Assembly: GCA_017312345.1 (NCBI GenBank)
Contig: BLAA01000004.1
Coordinates: forward strand, 186,001 to 250,000
DNA from: Candidatus Denitrolinea symbiosum
Lineage (GTDB): Bacteria > Chloroflexota > Anaerolineae > Anaerolineales > Villigracilaceae
DNA length: 64,000 bases
Reading direction: 5' to 3'
Below, piece after piece: positions 25,922 through 35,659 of this stretch. Each line of letters opens with the position of its first letter. The first letter of the stretch is position 1. The notes below the pieces were generated by a model. It did not search any database and was not told the origin of the DNA. It saw only the letters and a program-made list of their open reading frames with translations. Both the position numbers and the translations under genes were made by a program.

Positions 25922-27538
25922 CTAATCCTTTTCCTCGAATTGGAGGACAATTTCCGCGCCGGGCAGGGTCTGCCCCAATCCCTCCACCGCAGCCAGCATG
26001 ATCTCCCGGATGTTTGCCGAGGCGCCGATGCGCGCGGAGATCTCGCCGATGGCGTGTTCCTTGGCGGCGCGTCGCTGGGCTTCGTTGAGCAGGCGGAAGT
26101 TTTCGAGCGCCAGCCCGGCCCGTTCGGCCGCGGCCCTGGCCAGGCTGATCTCGTCCTGGGACCAGGCGCGCAGGGGATTGTTCGGTTGAATGACGATATT
26201 TCCTACGATGATTCCGCGCATTTGGATGGGGATCGTCAAAGCCTGGCTGGAGGACGGGGGAGCCGCGGTTTCCAGGGGCGCGACGCGGATGCCGTTGTAG
26301 GAATAGCCTTTGTTTTTGAACGTGCGGGCAAAACGCGCCCAGTCCTGGCGGACGTATTGCTGGTAGATGGCCTGCGAATCGGCCAGCGCCTGCCTGGTCT
26401 GGCTGAAGAGACGGGCGTTTTCGATGGCGATGGCTACCTGGCTGGCCAGGACGCTCAGCGCGGCAATATCCTCCTGCTGGAAGGCGTCGGTCTCCACGCT
26501 TTGCACGTCGAGGACGCCGATGATCTGTCCGCCGATTTTGAGGGGCAGGGCGATCTCGGAGCGGGTGTCGGGGAGGTCTGGGTTGTTGAAGTAGACCGCG
26601 TCCGCTCCTACGTCGAGGGCGACGCGAGGCTGCCCGTGCGCGGCCGCCGCGCCCACGATGCCGGCCAGTCCCACCCGCAGGCGGTGGCCGCGTTCCAACA
26701 TGCGTTGGCCGCCCGCGCTGTTGGAGGCTTGCAGGATGGCGTATTCGCCGCGCTCGTCAATGAGGAAGATGCCGGTGTGATAGTAGCCAAAATGTTCGCT
26801 GACGACGCGCGTCACGGTGGGGAGCAGGCGCTCCAGGTCCTGGACGGTGGAGATGGCGCGCGCTACGGTGGAGACGGCCTCCAGTTGGGAGACGCGCCGC
26901 TCCAGTTCGGCGGTGCGCTCGCCGACGCGCGTTTCGAGGACGCTCTTGAGTTCGTTCAGTTCGCGGTTGGTTTCGATCTGGGCTTTTTCGCTTTGTCGCG
27001 CCTGGTCGGCGATCTGGCCCAGGCGACCGATTAACGTCCACAAACCCAGGCTGATGGCGAGCGTTATGAAGATGAAGACGAACAGGTCTATCAAGTTTGC
27101 GTAATCGGGAACTTTGGGGTGAATGGTTCCTGATCTTTCGGCTATCGCGAACCCTGTATAAACCAGGATCGCAGGGATGCCGGCTAATAGCAAGCCTTGC
27201 CTGCCAAGCAGGAGCCCCCCGATGACAATCCCGCTAACCAGCCCAACTATGGCGACATCATACGATCCGTATCCCCGGTACATGAACAGGGCGCTGATCA
27301 GGATGATGGATAGAGGCGTAACGATCTGCGCCGGCCAGTGAATTCGGCGCAGGGAGAGGATGATGGTCCCGGCCAGAATGACCGCCAATGCCAGCGAGGG
27401 CGCTTTGTTTACTTTAATGGACAAGGTGATGCCGAGCGCGGCAAAGAACACGATGATCTGGACTGTTAGGATTAACCTGCCGAAGGAACGGGGATCTTCC
27501 TTGTGCGGATTGAAGAATTGTTCGAAGGACCGTTTCAT
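25922..27538 (-). CDS. Polytopic membrane GAF sensor without output domain
   Basis: This is a 538-residue paralogue of its neighbours: six or seven membrane helices to about residue 200, a coiled coil, a GAF (FGYYHTGIFLID; FNNPDLPDTRSEIALPLKI), the YQQYVRQDW...NKGYSY module, a half-GAF (IQMRGIIVGNIVI to LENFRLL) and the shared tail (AKEHAIGEISARIGAS onward). The frame is open far upstream into the previous gene, but that stretch is arginine-rich shadow sequence. The ATG at 27536-27538 overlaps the preceding stop as ATGA and begins MKRSFEQFF, so I chose it. Confidence 0.9.
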   Translation of the reverse strand: MKRSFEQFFNPHKEDPRSFGRLILTVQIIVFFAALGITLSIKVNKAPSLALAVILAGTIILSLRRIHWPAQIVTPLSIILISALFMYRGYGSYDVAIVGLVSGIVIGGLLLGRQGLLLAGIPAILVYTGFAIAERSGTIHPKVPDYANLIDLFVFIFITLAISLGLWTLIGRLGQIADQARQSEKAQIETNRELNELKSVLETRVGERTAELERRVSQLEAVSTVARAISTVQDLERLLPTVTRVVSEHFGYYHTGIFLIDERGEYAILQASNSAGGQRMLERGHRLRVGLAGIVGAAAAHGQPRVALDVGADAVYFNNPDLPDTRSEIALPLKIGGQIIGVLDVQSVETDAFQQEDIAALSVLASQVAIAIENARLFSQTRQALADSQAIYQQYVRQDWARFARTFKNKGYSYNGIRVAPLETAAPPSSSQALTIPIQMRGIIVGNIVIQPNNPLRAWSQDEISLARAAAERAGLALENFRLLNEAQRRAAKEHAIGEISARIGASANIREIMLAAVEGLGQTLPGAEIVLQFEEKD

Positions 27539-29364
27539 TTGGCCTCCAGCTCCTCGGCCCGGATCTGGACGACGACCTCGGAATCGCCGAGGGCTTTTCC
27601 GATCTCCTGGGCGGCGACGCGCAGGACGGCGTCCATGTCGTGCGCCGCGCCAATGTGAGACACGACTTCGCCGACGGTGCGTTCGTGGATGGCGCGCTGC
27701 CGGGCTTCGTCGAGCAGGCGGGCGTTTTCGAGCGCCAGGGCGACTTGCGCGGCGATCTCGGCCAGCATGGCCTGTTCGCGGGCCTCCCAGTCTCCTTCGC
27801 TGCGTTTGGCGGCGATCTCGCCGATTTTTTGATTGTGGAGCAGGATGGGGACGATCAGTTGATCGTCGCGATCCCCGGCGCGGAAGGCGGGCTGGATCCC
27901 GGCCGGCGTGTATTGATAGGCGTGGCTGCCGGCGCGCCCGCCGTCCATCCATGCCTGCTGGATGCGGTCGGTCGCGAGACGTTCCAGCTGGCTCACGGCG
28001 AGGTTCATCTCTTCGAAGAGGCGGGCGTTTTCGATGATCAGGGCGATCTGGTCGGCGAGGGTCTGGAAGGTTTCGATATCTTCGGGGCTGAAGGCGCGCG
28101 CCTGTTTGGACTGGATGTCCAGCACGCCGATCACGCGGTTGCGGACGACGAGGGGCAGGGCGGCTTCGGAGCGGGTTTCGGGGAGGTCTGGGTTGTTGAA
28201 GAAATAGGCGTCCTCGCCGATGTCCAGCGCGACGCGGGGGCGTTTTTGCGCGGCCGCGTAGCCCACGATGCCCTGTTCGCCGATTTGCAGGCGGTGACCG
28301 CGCGTCAGCATCTTTTGCCCGCCTTCAGAGGAGGCAGCTTGCAGGCTGACGAATCCGCCCTCGGCTTCCGTCAGGAAGATGCCTGTGTGGTAGAAACCGA
28401 ACTGGTCTGAGATGGTGCGGACGGTGTCGTCCAGCAGCTGGGGCAGTTCACGGATGGCGGTGGCCTGGCGCGCCACGCGGGTGGCGGCCTGGAGTTGGGA
28501 GGTGCGCCGCGAGAGTTGCGCGGTGCGTTCCTCTACGCGTTCTTCCAGCCGGGCGACCAGCCCGCCGAGTTTTTCGGCTGCCTGGTTGAAGGTGGCGGCC
28601 AGGATGGCGGTTTCGTCGTTCGAGCGGATCTTGATGCGGTAGTTGAAATTGCCGTTGGAGAGTTGTTCGGCGCCTTTGATCAATTTGGAAATGGGCGCGG
28701 TCAGCGCCAGGCCGAATAACCAGCCGATGAAGCCGCTCACCGGGATGGAGCCGAAGAAGATGACCAGAACGCGCCGGAACGCGTCGCGTTCCTGCGCCAG
28801 GACGTTGTCCGCTGAAATGTCCATGCCGAGGACGGCCTCGCGCCGCCCGTCCGGCGCGTAGATGGGCGCGTAGCCGCTCAGCCAGGTCCCCCATTTGTCG
28901 GTGTAAAAATTTTCCGCGGCTGTAGCCGATTGGAAGGCGGCGAAGTTCGCTTCGAGAAAATCGCCGGCGTCGTCGTATATGTCGCCCAGGTGCGAGATGT
29001 CCTGTTCGCTTTCCTCGGCGTCCACGATAAAGACGATGTTCCCCTGCGCGTCCTGCCGCATGGTGTAGACGAAGCGGATATCGGTCCCGGCGTCGCGAAT
29101 CCTCTGCAGGGTTTTCTTCAGGCGCAGGTAGTCGGGCGAGCCTTCCTGGTCGGGCGCGGTCAGTTTCGCGTGGGCCGCCGCGTCCACTTGCAGCGCGCCG
29201 ATGGCGACGGCGTCGTGCAGGCGGTTGCGGATGTCCTGACGCAGCATGGCCTTTGTGCTTTGGTAATATAGATGGGCTGTGATGCCGATGGCCGCCACGG
29301 TCAGCAGGGAAAATCCCATCGCCAGTTTTGCGTGCAGCGGCAGAATGCGTCGCGGTCTATTCAT
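27535..29364 (-). CDS. Extracytoplasmic-sensor HAMP-GAF protein without output domain
   Basis: The 609-residue protein has a membrane helix at about 12-34, an outer domain of about 170 residues that looks Cache-like (IRFVYTMRQDAQGNIVFIVD, GYAPIYAPDGRREAVLGMDI), a second helix, HAMP (LSNGNFNYRIKIRSNDE), a coiled coil, a GAF (FGFYHTGIFLTE; FNNPDLPETRSEAALPLVV), a degenerate W module (RIQQAWMDGG), a half-GAF (LENARLL) and the tail (IHERTVGEVVSHIGAA onward). I start at the ATG at 29362-29364; upstream codons in frame are Arg/Ser-rich shadow. It overlaps the upstream gene by 8 nt and the downstream gene by 4 nt. Confidence 0.9.
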   Translation of the reverse strand: MNRPRRILPLHAKLAMGFSLLTVAAIGITAHLYYQSTKAMLRQDIRNRLHDAVAIGALQVDAAAHAKLTAPDQEGSPDYLRLKKTLQRIRDAGTDIRFVYTMRQDAQGNIVFIVDAEESEQDISHLGDIYDDAGDFLEANFAAFQSATAAENFYTDKWGTWLSGYAPIYAPDGRREAVLGMDISADNVLAQERDAFRRVLVIFFGSIPVSGFIGWLFGLALTAPISKLIKGAEQLSNGNFNYRIKIRSNDETAILAATFNQAAEKLGGLVARLEERVEERTAQLSRRTSQLQAATRVARQATAIRELPQLLDDTVRTISDQFGFYHTGIFLTEAEGGFVSLQAASSEGGQKMLTRGHRLQIGEQGIVGYAAAQKRPRVALDIGEDAYFFNNPDLPETRSEAALPLVVRNRVIGVLDIQSKQARAFSPEDIETFQTLADQIALIIENARLFEEMNLAVSQLERLATDRIQQAWMDGGRAGSHAYQYTPAGIQPAFRAGDRDDQLIVPILLHNQKIGEIAAKRSEGDWEAREQAMLAEIAAQVALALENARLLDEARQRAIHERTVGEVVSHIGAAHDMDAVLRVAAQEIGKALGDSEVVVQIRAEELEAK

Positions 29365-31294
29365 GGTCGTTCGCTCCCTGCCCGTCCATCTGGAGCGAGA
29401 TGGTCGCTTCCGCGAGGTTGAAGGCGCGCCCGATCTCGCGGACGGCGGTCTGCAAGATGCCGTCAATGTCTCCGACCGACCAGATGTGTGTGGTGATTTC
29501 GGCGACGGCGCGCTCCATGCCGGCCTGCCGGCGGTTTTCATCCATCAGGCGGGCGTTTTCGAGCGCGATGGAGGCCTGCGTCGCGACCGATTCGATCCAG
29601 GCGCGTTCCTCCGCAGACCATTCTCCCTCGCCCGTCATGCTGATCTGCCCGATGACTTCGCTGCGCAGCGTTAACGGGACCTCGATGGACGAACCGTCGT
29701 CGTGCGGCGCTTCGTCTCCCACGCCGTATTCCAACGGTTCCCGGCTGGACGTGGCTTGCCAGGCTTCGTGGATGTACTGGCGCTGGGCGATCTGCAACTC
29801 TTGCAGCCGCTGGCGCGTCTCCTGGAAGAGACGCGCGTTCTCCAGCGCGATCGCTACCTGGTTAGCCATGCTTTGGAAGGTCTCGATGGCCTCGTCGCCG
29901 AAGGCGGATTCGTACGTGGATTGGATGTCCAGCGCGCCGAGGACGCGGTCGCCGACGATGAGGGGCAGGGCGATCTCGGAGCGGGTGTATGGGAGCAGGG
30001 GGTTGTTGAAGCGCACCGGTTCCAGTCCCGCGTCCAGGGCGATGCGGGCCTGTTTCTGGCTGACGGCGGCGCCCACCATGCTTCGGTCGTCGGCCGCGAG
30101 GCGGTGATGCGATTCGCGCAGGACGCGTCCGGCCTCGCCGGTGGCGTTTTTCAATTCCGCCCAGCGGCCGCTGGCGTCGAGGAGGAAGATGGCGGCGTAG
30201 TAATGGCCGAAGCGGTCGGTGATCAGGTTGACCGTTCTTTCGATCAGTTTGTCCGGGTCCAGGATGGCGCTGGCGGCGCGTCCCACTTCGATCACCGCCT
30301 CGAGTTGCGCGGTGCGGTTTGCCACTTGTTCTTCGAGGCCGCTTTGCAAAGACCCTACGCGATGGATCATGCGGTTGAAGAGGATGGTCAGTTCCCCGGT
30401 CTCGTCCGAGGAAATAACGGGGGCCTGCTGATGGAGGTCGCCCTGTTCTACTTTGAGGAAGATTTCCACCAGGTTGTTGAGCGGGACGGCTACCGAACGG
30501 GAGAGCATCCAGGCCAGCCCGGCTCCGAGCAGCAGGGCGAACAGGCTGAAGCCGACGGATTGGATTTGATAATTGAACAGCAGGTTGGGGCGGGACGATT
30601 CCTGCAAGGCGAGGGAGGTAAAGCGGTATCCGATTGGCGCCACCAGCAGGATGCCTATGGCGATCAGCGTAAGGATGAGCAGGCTGAGTTTGGGCAGCAG
30701 TCTCAGGCTGGCGGCGTTTGTGAGTTGGGTTTGGAAATTCCCCGGGAGCAGCGCCTGCCGGGCGGGCGCGAGCATGCCTTCCAGCGCGGCCACGCCAAAG
30801 GGAACCAGGATGAGAGAGGAGATGCAGACGCCGATGGCGGTGTAGATCACGCGGTCGGCGTCCAATTTCAAAACCGCGATCTCATAGGCCAGCGTCGGCA
30901 GGAAGGCGACCAGCAGGGCAAGGAGGGCGGCGGCTTTGGCAAACCGCCAGGGCAGGGATGAGATTTGCTTCCAGGCCGCGGCCTCGTCCTGCTCGCCGCC
31001 TGAGTTGGCCCGGTCTTTCGCGTGATCCTGGAGCCGGGAAAACGCCTGCCGGCTGGTCAGGAATAGATAGGCCGACAGAATGGGCAGGGACAGGACCATG
31101 CCGGCTGCCGTCACGCTCCATAGCTGACGGAATTGTCCCATGTTGAATTCCGCGTTCGTCCAGACGAACAGGGAAACGGGGATGGTGACGAGGTAGGCGG
31201 CCGCTTGCGCCAGCGCGGCGGCAATCAGGATGAAATATCCGCCGCTCCGCTTCAACAAGCCTTTGGACCAGGATGTCAATATCGTGGAATCCAT
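29357..31294 (-). CDS. Polytopic HAMP-GAF sensor without output domain
   Basis: The 645-residue protein has about six or seven membrane helices in its first 290 residues, split by a hydrophilic loop (KDRANSGGEQDEAAAWKQ). Then come HAMP (FLKVEQGDLHQQAPVISSDE), a coiled coil, a GAF (FGHYYAAIFLLD; FNNPLLPYTRSEIALPLIV), the YIHEAW module, a half-GAF (LENARLM) and the tail (MERAVAEITTHIWSV onward). The GAF has Tyr-Tyr where most siblings have Tyr-His. No output domain is present. It starts 12 nt after the 1299-residue sensor. Confidence 0.9.
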   Translation of the reverse strand: MDSTILTSWSKGLLKRSGGYFILIAAALAQAAAYLVTIPVSLFVWTNAEFNMGQFRQLWSVTAAGMVLSLPILSAYLFLTSRQAFSRLQDHAKDRANSGGEQDEAAAWKQISSLPWRFAKAAALLALLVAFLPTLAYEIAVLKLDADRVIYTAIGVCISSLILVPFGVAALEGMLAPARQALLPGNFQTQLTNAASLRLLPKLSLLILTLIAIGILLVAPIGYRFTSLALQESSRPNLLFNYQIQSVGFSLFALLLGAGLAWMLSRSVAVPLNNLVEIFLKVEQGDLHQQAPVISSDETGELTILFNRMIHRVGSLQSGLEEQVANRTAQLEAVIEVGRAASAILDPDKLIERTVNLITDRFGHYYAAIFLLDASGRWAELKNATGEAGRVLRESHHRLAADDRSMVGAAVSQKQARIALDAGLEPVRFNNPLLPYTRSEIALPLIVGDRVLGALDIQSTYESAFGDEAIETFQSMANQVAIALENARLFQETRQRLQELQIAQRQYIHEAWQATSSREPLEYGVGDEAPHDDGSSIEVPLTLRSEVIGQISMTGEGEWSAEERAWIESVATQASIALENARLMDENRRQAGMERAVAEITTHIWSVGDIDGILQTAVREIGRAFNLAEATISLQMDGQGANDHE

Positions 31295-31306
31295 TTTGCC
31301 GCTCTC

Positions 31307-34300
31307 CTAATTCGCGCTGTCTGGATTTTCACGCTTGTGCAGAAGCGGGTCAATCTTGATCTGGGCGCGGCGCGCGCCGACGGCTTTCGTCAACTCGCTG
31401 ACGGTGGTGGCGAGGATGGTCTCCATGTCGGTGGAGCGTCGAATCTTGCTGGTCACCTCGTAGAGCAGCCGTTCACGTTCGGCCTGGCGGCGGATCTGCG
31501 CCAGCAGGCGGGCGTTGGCGATGACGGCCGCCAGGCTTCCAGCCAGCGTGCCGAGCATTTCCTCGTCGTTTTCGGTATATGCCGCCGTCCGTTCGCTTTC
31601 GACATTTAGCACGCCCAGCAGTTCGTTACGGTAGAGCAGGGGGATGGCGAGCTCGGAACGCGTGTTTGCGCTGACGCGGATGTAGCGCGGGTCGGCGGTC
31701 ACGTCGTCCACGCGCAGGGGGCGGCGGTGCGCGGCCGCCCATCCGACGACGCCGTCCCCGACCGATACGCGCATGTTCGTGATCTCTTCCGAATAGCCCA
31801 CCGCCGCGCTCACTTCCAGGTTTTTGCGTTCCTGGTCCAGCAGCAGGATGAGGACGCGGTCGCCGCCCAGGGTCACTTGCAGCCCCTTGACGGCGGCGTC
31901 GAGCGCGTCTTCCAGCGTGGCGCCGGAAGCCGCGGAGGTGGTGATGTGGTGGAGCAGGCGGTGCTGCGACAGGTGTTCCTGCGTTTCGGCGAACAGTTCC
32001 GTGTTCACCACCGCCACCGCCAGCTGGTCTGCCAGGATCTGAAGGGTGCGCAGGTTTTCCTCGTTGAAGGCGTACGGCTGGACGCTTTGCACGTCCAGCG
32101 CGCCGAGGATGCGTTCGCCGACCTTCATGGGGATGGCGGCCTCGGAGCGCGTGTCGGGCAGGACCGGGTTGGCGAAGTAGGTGGCGTCTTTCAAGGTGTC
32201 GTTCACGATCAGCGGTTCGCCCTGCCCGGTGACGTATCCCACGATGGACTTCGAACCGACGCCCAGTTTGTGTCCCTGGCGTTTGAGCTGCGCGCCGGCC
32301 TCGCCCGTGGCCTCGCGGATGACGGCGAATCCGCCGTGCGGGTCGACGAGGAAGACGCTGGCATGGTAGAACTCGAAGCGGTCGCGGATCAGGTTGACGC
32401 CGCGCAGGAGCAGTTCGTCCAGGTTGAGCGAGCCGCTGATGTCGCGCGCGATCTCGGCCGCGGTTTGCAGTTGGAGGGCCGCGCGGCGGCTTTCATCCAG
32501 CAGGCGGATGTTCTGGAGCGCCCCGGCCATCTGCCTCCCCAGTTCGTTCAGGAAGTGCAGGTCGCGTTCGTCGAAGCAGCGTTCCCGTTCGAGGTCCTGG
32601 AGGATGAGCGCGCCGATCGGCTGGTCGTTCACCAGCAGCGGGACGCCCATCCACGATTTGGCCGGCCTGCCGTGGATCTTGGCGCCGAGCGCCAGCGCTT
32701 TCTTTTCCGTGTCCTCCGCCAGCAGCAGCGGGCGGCGGGTATGGATCAGGATGGACGTGAGTCCCTCGCCCAGCGGGAAGGGTTCGATGGACTGGACGTT
32801 GCCGTCCTCGTAGAGGTAGGGGATGCTGATGGAGTTGGTTTTGTCGTCGTATAACGCCACCACGAAACTATAATTTCCGATGACGCGTTGCACCTGCGCT
32901 TGCAGGATGGGGTAGAAGACGTTTACGTCCGAGGTGGAAAGGGCGGCCCGGTTGAACGACGACAGCGCTTCCAGTTCGTTCAGCCGCGATTCGGATTCGC
33001 GCAACGCCCTGATCTTGTCCAACGCGGCGCCGAGCAGGTTGGCGACGCTGGCGTAGGGCCGCGCCGTCTGACTGGCGATCGGCTGTCCCGGCTGTTCGCC
33101 GAGCATCAGGATGGCGGCGAGCTGCCCCTGCGCGAAGACGGGCAGGAACGCGCCGCTCTTGCAGCCGATGTCGCGCAGGAAGCGCGCCAACCCGGCGGGC
33201 AGGTTCTCGGCCCGGTTAAGGTCGTGCGCCAGGATGGGCGTGCGGATGGCCCTCGCCGCAGCCTCGTAATCAACTTCCGTCCCGACTTCCGCTTCCGCGC
33301 GGGCCTCGCTCAGGGGGTTGTTGACCGCGACGACTTCCGTCCCCTCTTTGGCGATCTTAAGAACGATGGAGGGATACGGCGCCTCTTTTAACATGCGCCC
33401 GGCCGCGGCCAGCGCCTGGCGTTCGGTCTCGGCCTGCGCCACCTCATGACTCAGTTGTTGCAGGCGCTCGGCTTCGGAGGTGTCCAGCCGCGCGCTTTCG
33501 CTCAGGGTGGCATTTTGGATGGCGGACGCGATCTGGTTGGCGAGAGTCTGTAACACGATGACCATTTCATCGTCGAATACGTGCGGCTCGACGCTCTGCA
33601 CGTCCAGCACGCCCAGCGCGGCTTCGCCCAGCGCGATGGGGAAGCCCGCCTCGGCGCGCGTGCGCGGGAGCAGGGGGTTGACTTTGTGGACGGGGTCCTT
33701 GTCCACTTCCGCGGCGACGCGCGGCTTCAGATGGGCGGAGGCCCACCCGACGATCGAATCGGAGCCGACTTCGAGCTGGTGGCCGCGTCGCAGCATTTCC
33801 GCGGCCGAAGGCCCATGCGCGGCGCGCAGGGAGGCGTTCTTGCCGGTCGAGTCGATCAGGAAGATGCCCGCGTGGTAGAAGCCGAAGCGTTCCACGATCA
33901 GGCGGACGGTGGTGTTGAGGAGTTCGTCGAGGTCGAAGGCGGTGGTGAGTCCCTGCGCCACTTCGGCCGCGGTGCGGATCTGGCGCGTGCGTTCCTCCAC
34001 TTGTTCCTGTAGCGAGCGATACATGGCGTTCAACTGGTCTGCCATGCGGTTGAAGGAGGATGCCAGCAGGCCCAGTTCGTCGTCGCCGCGAACGGCTGCC
34101 CGTTCGTCGAGGTTGCCCTGCGCGAACTGGTCCGTGATTTCCGCAAGAGAACGGATGGGTTTTACCACCCGGTTCGTTGCCGCGCCGATGACCAGCGCCA
34201 TGGCGATCACCGCGGCCAGGAATAGGATGACGGTGAAGGGGATCAGTACGTTGATGTTGCCGAAGATGGCTTCGGTGGGGACTTCAAGGACCACCCCGCT

Positions 34301-35206
34301 GTGCAATTCTTCCAGCCAGACGGCTTGCGCCAGAGCCGGCACGCCGCTTTCGTTGGTATATGCGACCGTGACCGGCGCGGACGGTTGGCCCGGCTGCATC
34401 ATCGGCGCGAACGCCTGGGTGAGCGTTTCGCGTTGTTTTGCGGCGGAATTGAATTTTTGCATTCCGCCCGTGTAAGGATCCAGCCCCACGTAACCGCCGT
34501 AATTGGAGACGAAATAGGCCCGCGAAAACGGCGTCAGGTCTACGATGGATTTCAGGATGGACAGGGCGTATTGTTCGTCCGAAAAGCCAAAGAGGACGGC
34601 GCTTGTTTTTCCGCCGGCGTCTTTAACCTGGATGACCGTGACCAGGCTGAATTGCCCGGAATAGAATGGAGAGAAATCGTAGACGCCGAAGGATTGATGG
34701 TCGGCTTTGCTCAGGTCTTTGAAGATGGCGGAATTGGCCGGCCGCTGGCTCTCCCATTTGCTTTGGCTGGCGGCCAGGATCGTCCCGTTTTGATCTGCCG
34801 CGAACATGGCGTTGAAGAGGGGCGCGTCTCCTTCGCGGTTGATCGCGTTGAAGGCGGCGATCAACTTGTCGCGCGCTTCGAGGAAGGACGGGCTGCCCGG
34901 CTTCTGGTCCAGCAACCCTTGCAGGGCGGCGGCGAACTCCGGCTGGCGGGTCAGGCGGTCCAGGCGGACTTGCTTGACCTTCATCGTATTCCGCGCCGCG
35001 CTCATTTGGGTATCGAGCAGGTTTTGAGTTTGCCGCACCGTCTGGTCTTGCAGAAGCTGTCTTGTCCAATAATAGACGCTCCCGGCCATTAATCCCAGCG
35101 GGAAGAATGTGAAAATCACCAGCGTCAGGATGAATCTGCGCGCCAAGCGGCCAGACCAGGCGGGTCTCTTCGTTGCGACTTGGGCGGCAGGGACGGGGAG
35201 GCTCAT
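31307..35206 (-). CDS. Large Cache-HAMP-penta-GAF sensor without output domain
   Basis: This 1299-residue protein is the longest sensor of the operon. A membrane helix (about 26-48) and a second one near 330-355 flank a Cache-like outer domain (AYFVSNYGGYVGLDPYTGG). HAMP and coiled coil lead into about five GAF or GAF-like regions between 420 and 1240; signatures include FGFYHAGIFLID, FEFYHASVFLVD, NPLLPRTRAEAGFPI, NPVLPDTRSEAAIPM and VSANTRSELAIPL. The last ~50 residues are the shared tail (RERLLYEVTSKIRRSTD onward). Again there is no kinase or effector. It starts 6 nt after the second response regulator gene. Confidence 0.9.
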   Translation of the reverse strand: MSLPVPAAQVATKRPAWSGRLARRFILTLVIFTFFPLGLMAGSVYYWTRQLLQDQTVRQTQNLLDTQMSAARNTMKVKQVRLDRLTRQPEFAAALQGLLDQKPGSPSFLEARDKLIAAFNAINREGDAPLFNAMFAADQNGTILAASQSKWESQRPANSAIFKDLSKADHQSFGVYDFSPFYSGQFSLVTVIQVKDAGGKTSAVLFGFSDEQYALSILKSIVDLTPFSRAYFVSNYGGYVGLDPYTGGMQKFNSAAKQRETLTQAFAPMMQPGQPSAPVTVAYTNESGVPALAQAVWLEELHSGVVLEVPTEAIFGNINVLIPFTVILFLAAVIAMALVIGAATNRVVKPIRSLAEITDQFAQGNLDERAAVRGDDELGLLASSFNRMADQLNAMYRSLQEQVEERTRQIRTAAEVAQGLTTAFDLDELLNTTVRLIVERFGFYHAGIFLIDSTGKNASLRAAHGPSAAEMLRRGHQLEVGSDSIVGWASAHLKPRVAAEVDKDPVHKVNPLLPRTRAEAGFPIALGEAALGVLDVQSVEPHVFDDEMVIVLQTLANQIASAIQNATLSESARLDTSEAERLQQLSHEVAQAETERQALAAAGRMLKEAPYPSIVLKIAKEGTEVVAVNNPLSEARAEAEVGTEVDYEAAARAIRTPILAHDLNRAENLPAGLARFLRDIGCKSGAFLPVFAQGQLAAILMLGEQPGQPIASQTARPYASVANLLGAALDKIRALRESESRLNELEALSSFNRAALSTSDVNVFYPILQAQVQRVIGNYSFVVALYDDKTNSISIPYLYEDGNVQSIEPFPLGEGLTSILIHTRRPLLLAEDTEKKALALGAKIHGRPAKSWMGVPLLVNDQPIGALILQDLERERCFDERDLHFLNELGRQMAGALQNIRLLDESRRAALQLQTAAEIARDISGSLNLDELLLRGVNLIRDRFEFYHASVFLVDPHGGFAVIREATGEAGAQLKRQGHKLGVGSKSIVGYVTGQGEPLIVNDTLKDATYFANPVLPDTRSEAAIPMKVGERILGALDVQSVQPYAFNEENLRTLQILADQLAVAVVNTELFAETQEHLSQHRLLHHITTSAASGATLEDALDAAVKGLQVTLGGDRVLILLLDQERKNLEVSAAVGYSEEITNMRVSVGDGVVGWAAAHRRPLRVDDVTADPRYIRVSANTRSELAIPLLYRNELLGVLNVESERTAAYTENDEEMLGTLAGSLAAVIANARLLAQIRRQAERERLLYEVTSKIRRSTDMETILATTVSELTKAVGARRAQIKIDPLLHKRENPDSAN

Positions 35207-35212
35207 CGCGGA

Positions 35213-35659
35213 TCAGGAATATTCCCAGACCGGTTCGCCGTTCAAGATCCGGCGAATCTGCTCTGGAAATCGGTCGGGGTCGAGCGGTTTGCCGAGGAAG
35301 CCGTCAAAGCCGGCCTGGCGGGCCTTCTTCATCTGTTCTTCGCTGGCCTCGGCGGTGACCGCCACAATCGGGATGGCCCGCAAATGCTCGGCGGACCGGA
35401 TCTTTCTCAGCGCGCCGTAACCGTCTTCGTACGGCAGGCGGATGTCCATCAGGATCAGGTCGAGACGCGGAAGCGTATCGGCATATTCCACCACCTCGTA
35501 GCCCGAAGTCTTCCATTCGCAATGGATGCCCAGGTATCCCAACATGCGCGCGATCAGCACGAAGTTGGAGACGTTGTCCTCCACCACCAGCACGGTGGTA
35601 TCGCCGGATGGGTTCGGCTTGCGGAGGGGATGAGATTCGAGAACGGATGGATCAGTCAT
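35213..35659 (-). CDS. Single-domain response regulator
   Basis: The 148-residue protein is a receiver domain with short ends: VLVVEDNVSNFVLI (acidic pair), phosphoacceptor in LDLILMDIRLPYEDGYG, VAVTAEAS and FLGKPLD. There is no output domain, so it should work by protein contact like CheY or DivK. I start at the ATG at 35657-35659, which overlaps the preceding receiver gene by 8 nt; the upstream extension is its shadow. Phosphate could come from the hybrid kinase at the far end of the operon, the only transmitter there. Confidence 0.92.
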   Translation of the reverse strand: MTDPSVLESHPLRKPNPSGDTTVLVVEDNVSNFVLIARMLGYLGIHCEWKTSGYEVVEYADTLPRLDLILMDIRLPYEDGYGALRKIRSAEHLRAIPIVAVTAEASEEQMKKARQAGFDGFLGKPLDPDRFPEQIRRILNGEPVWEYS

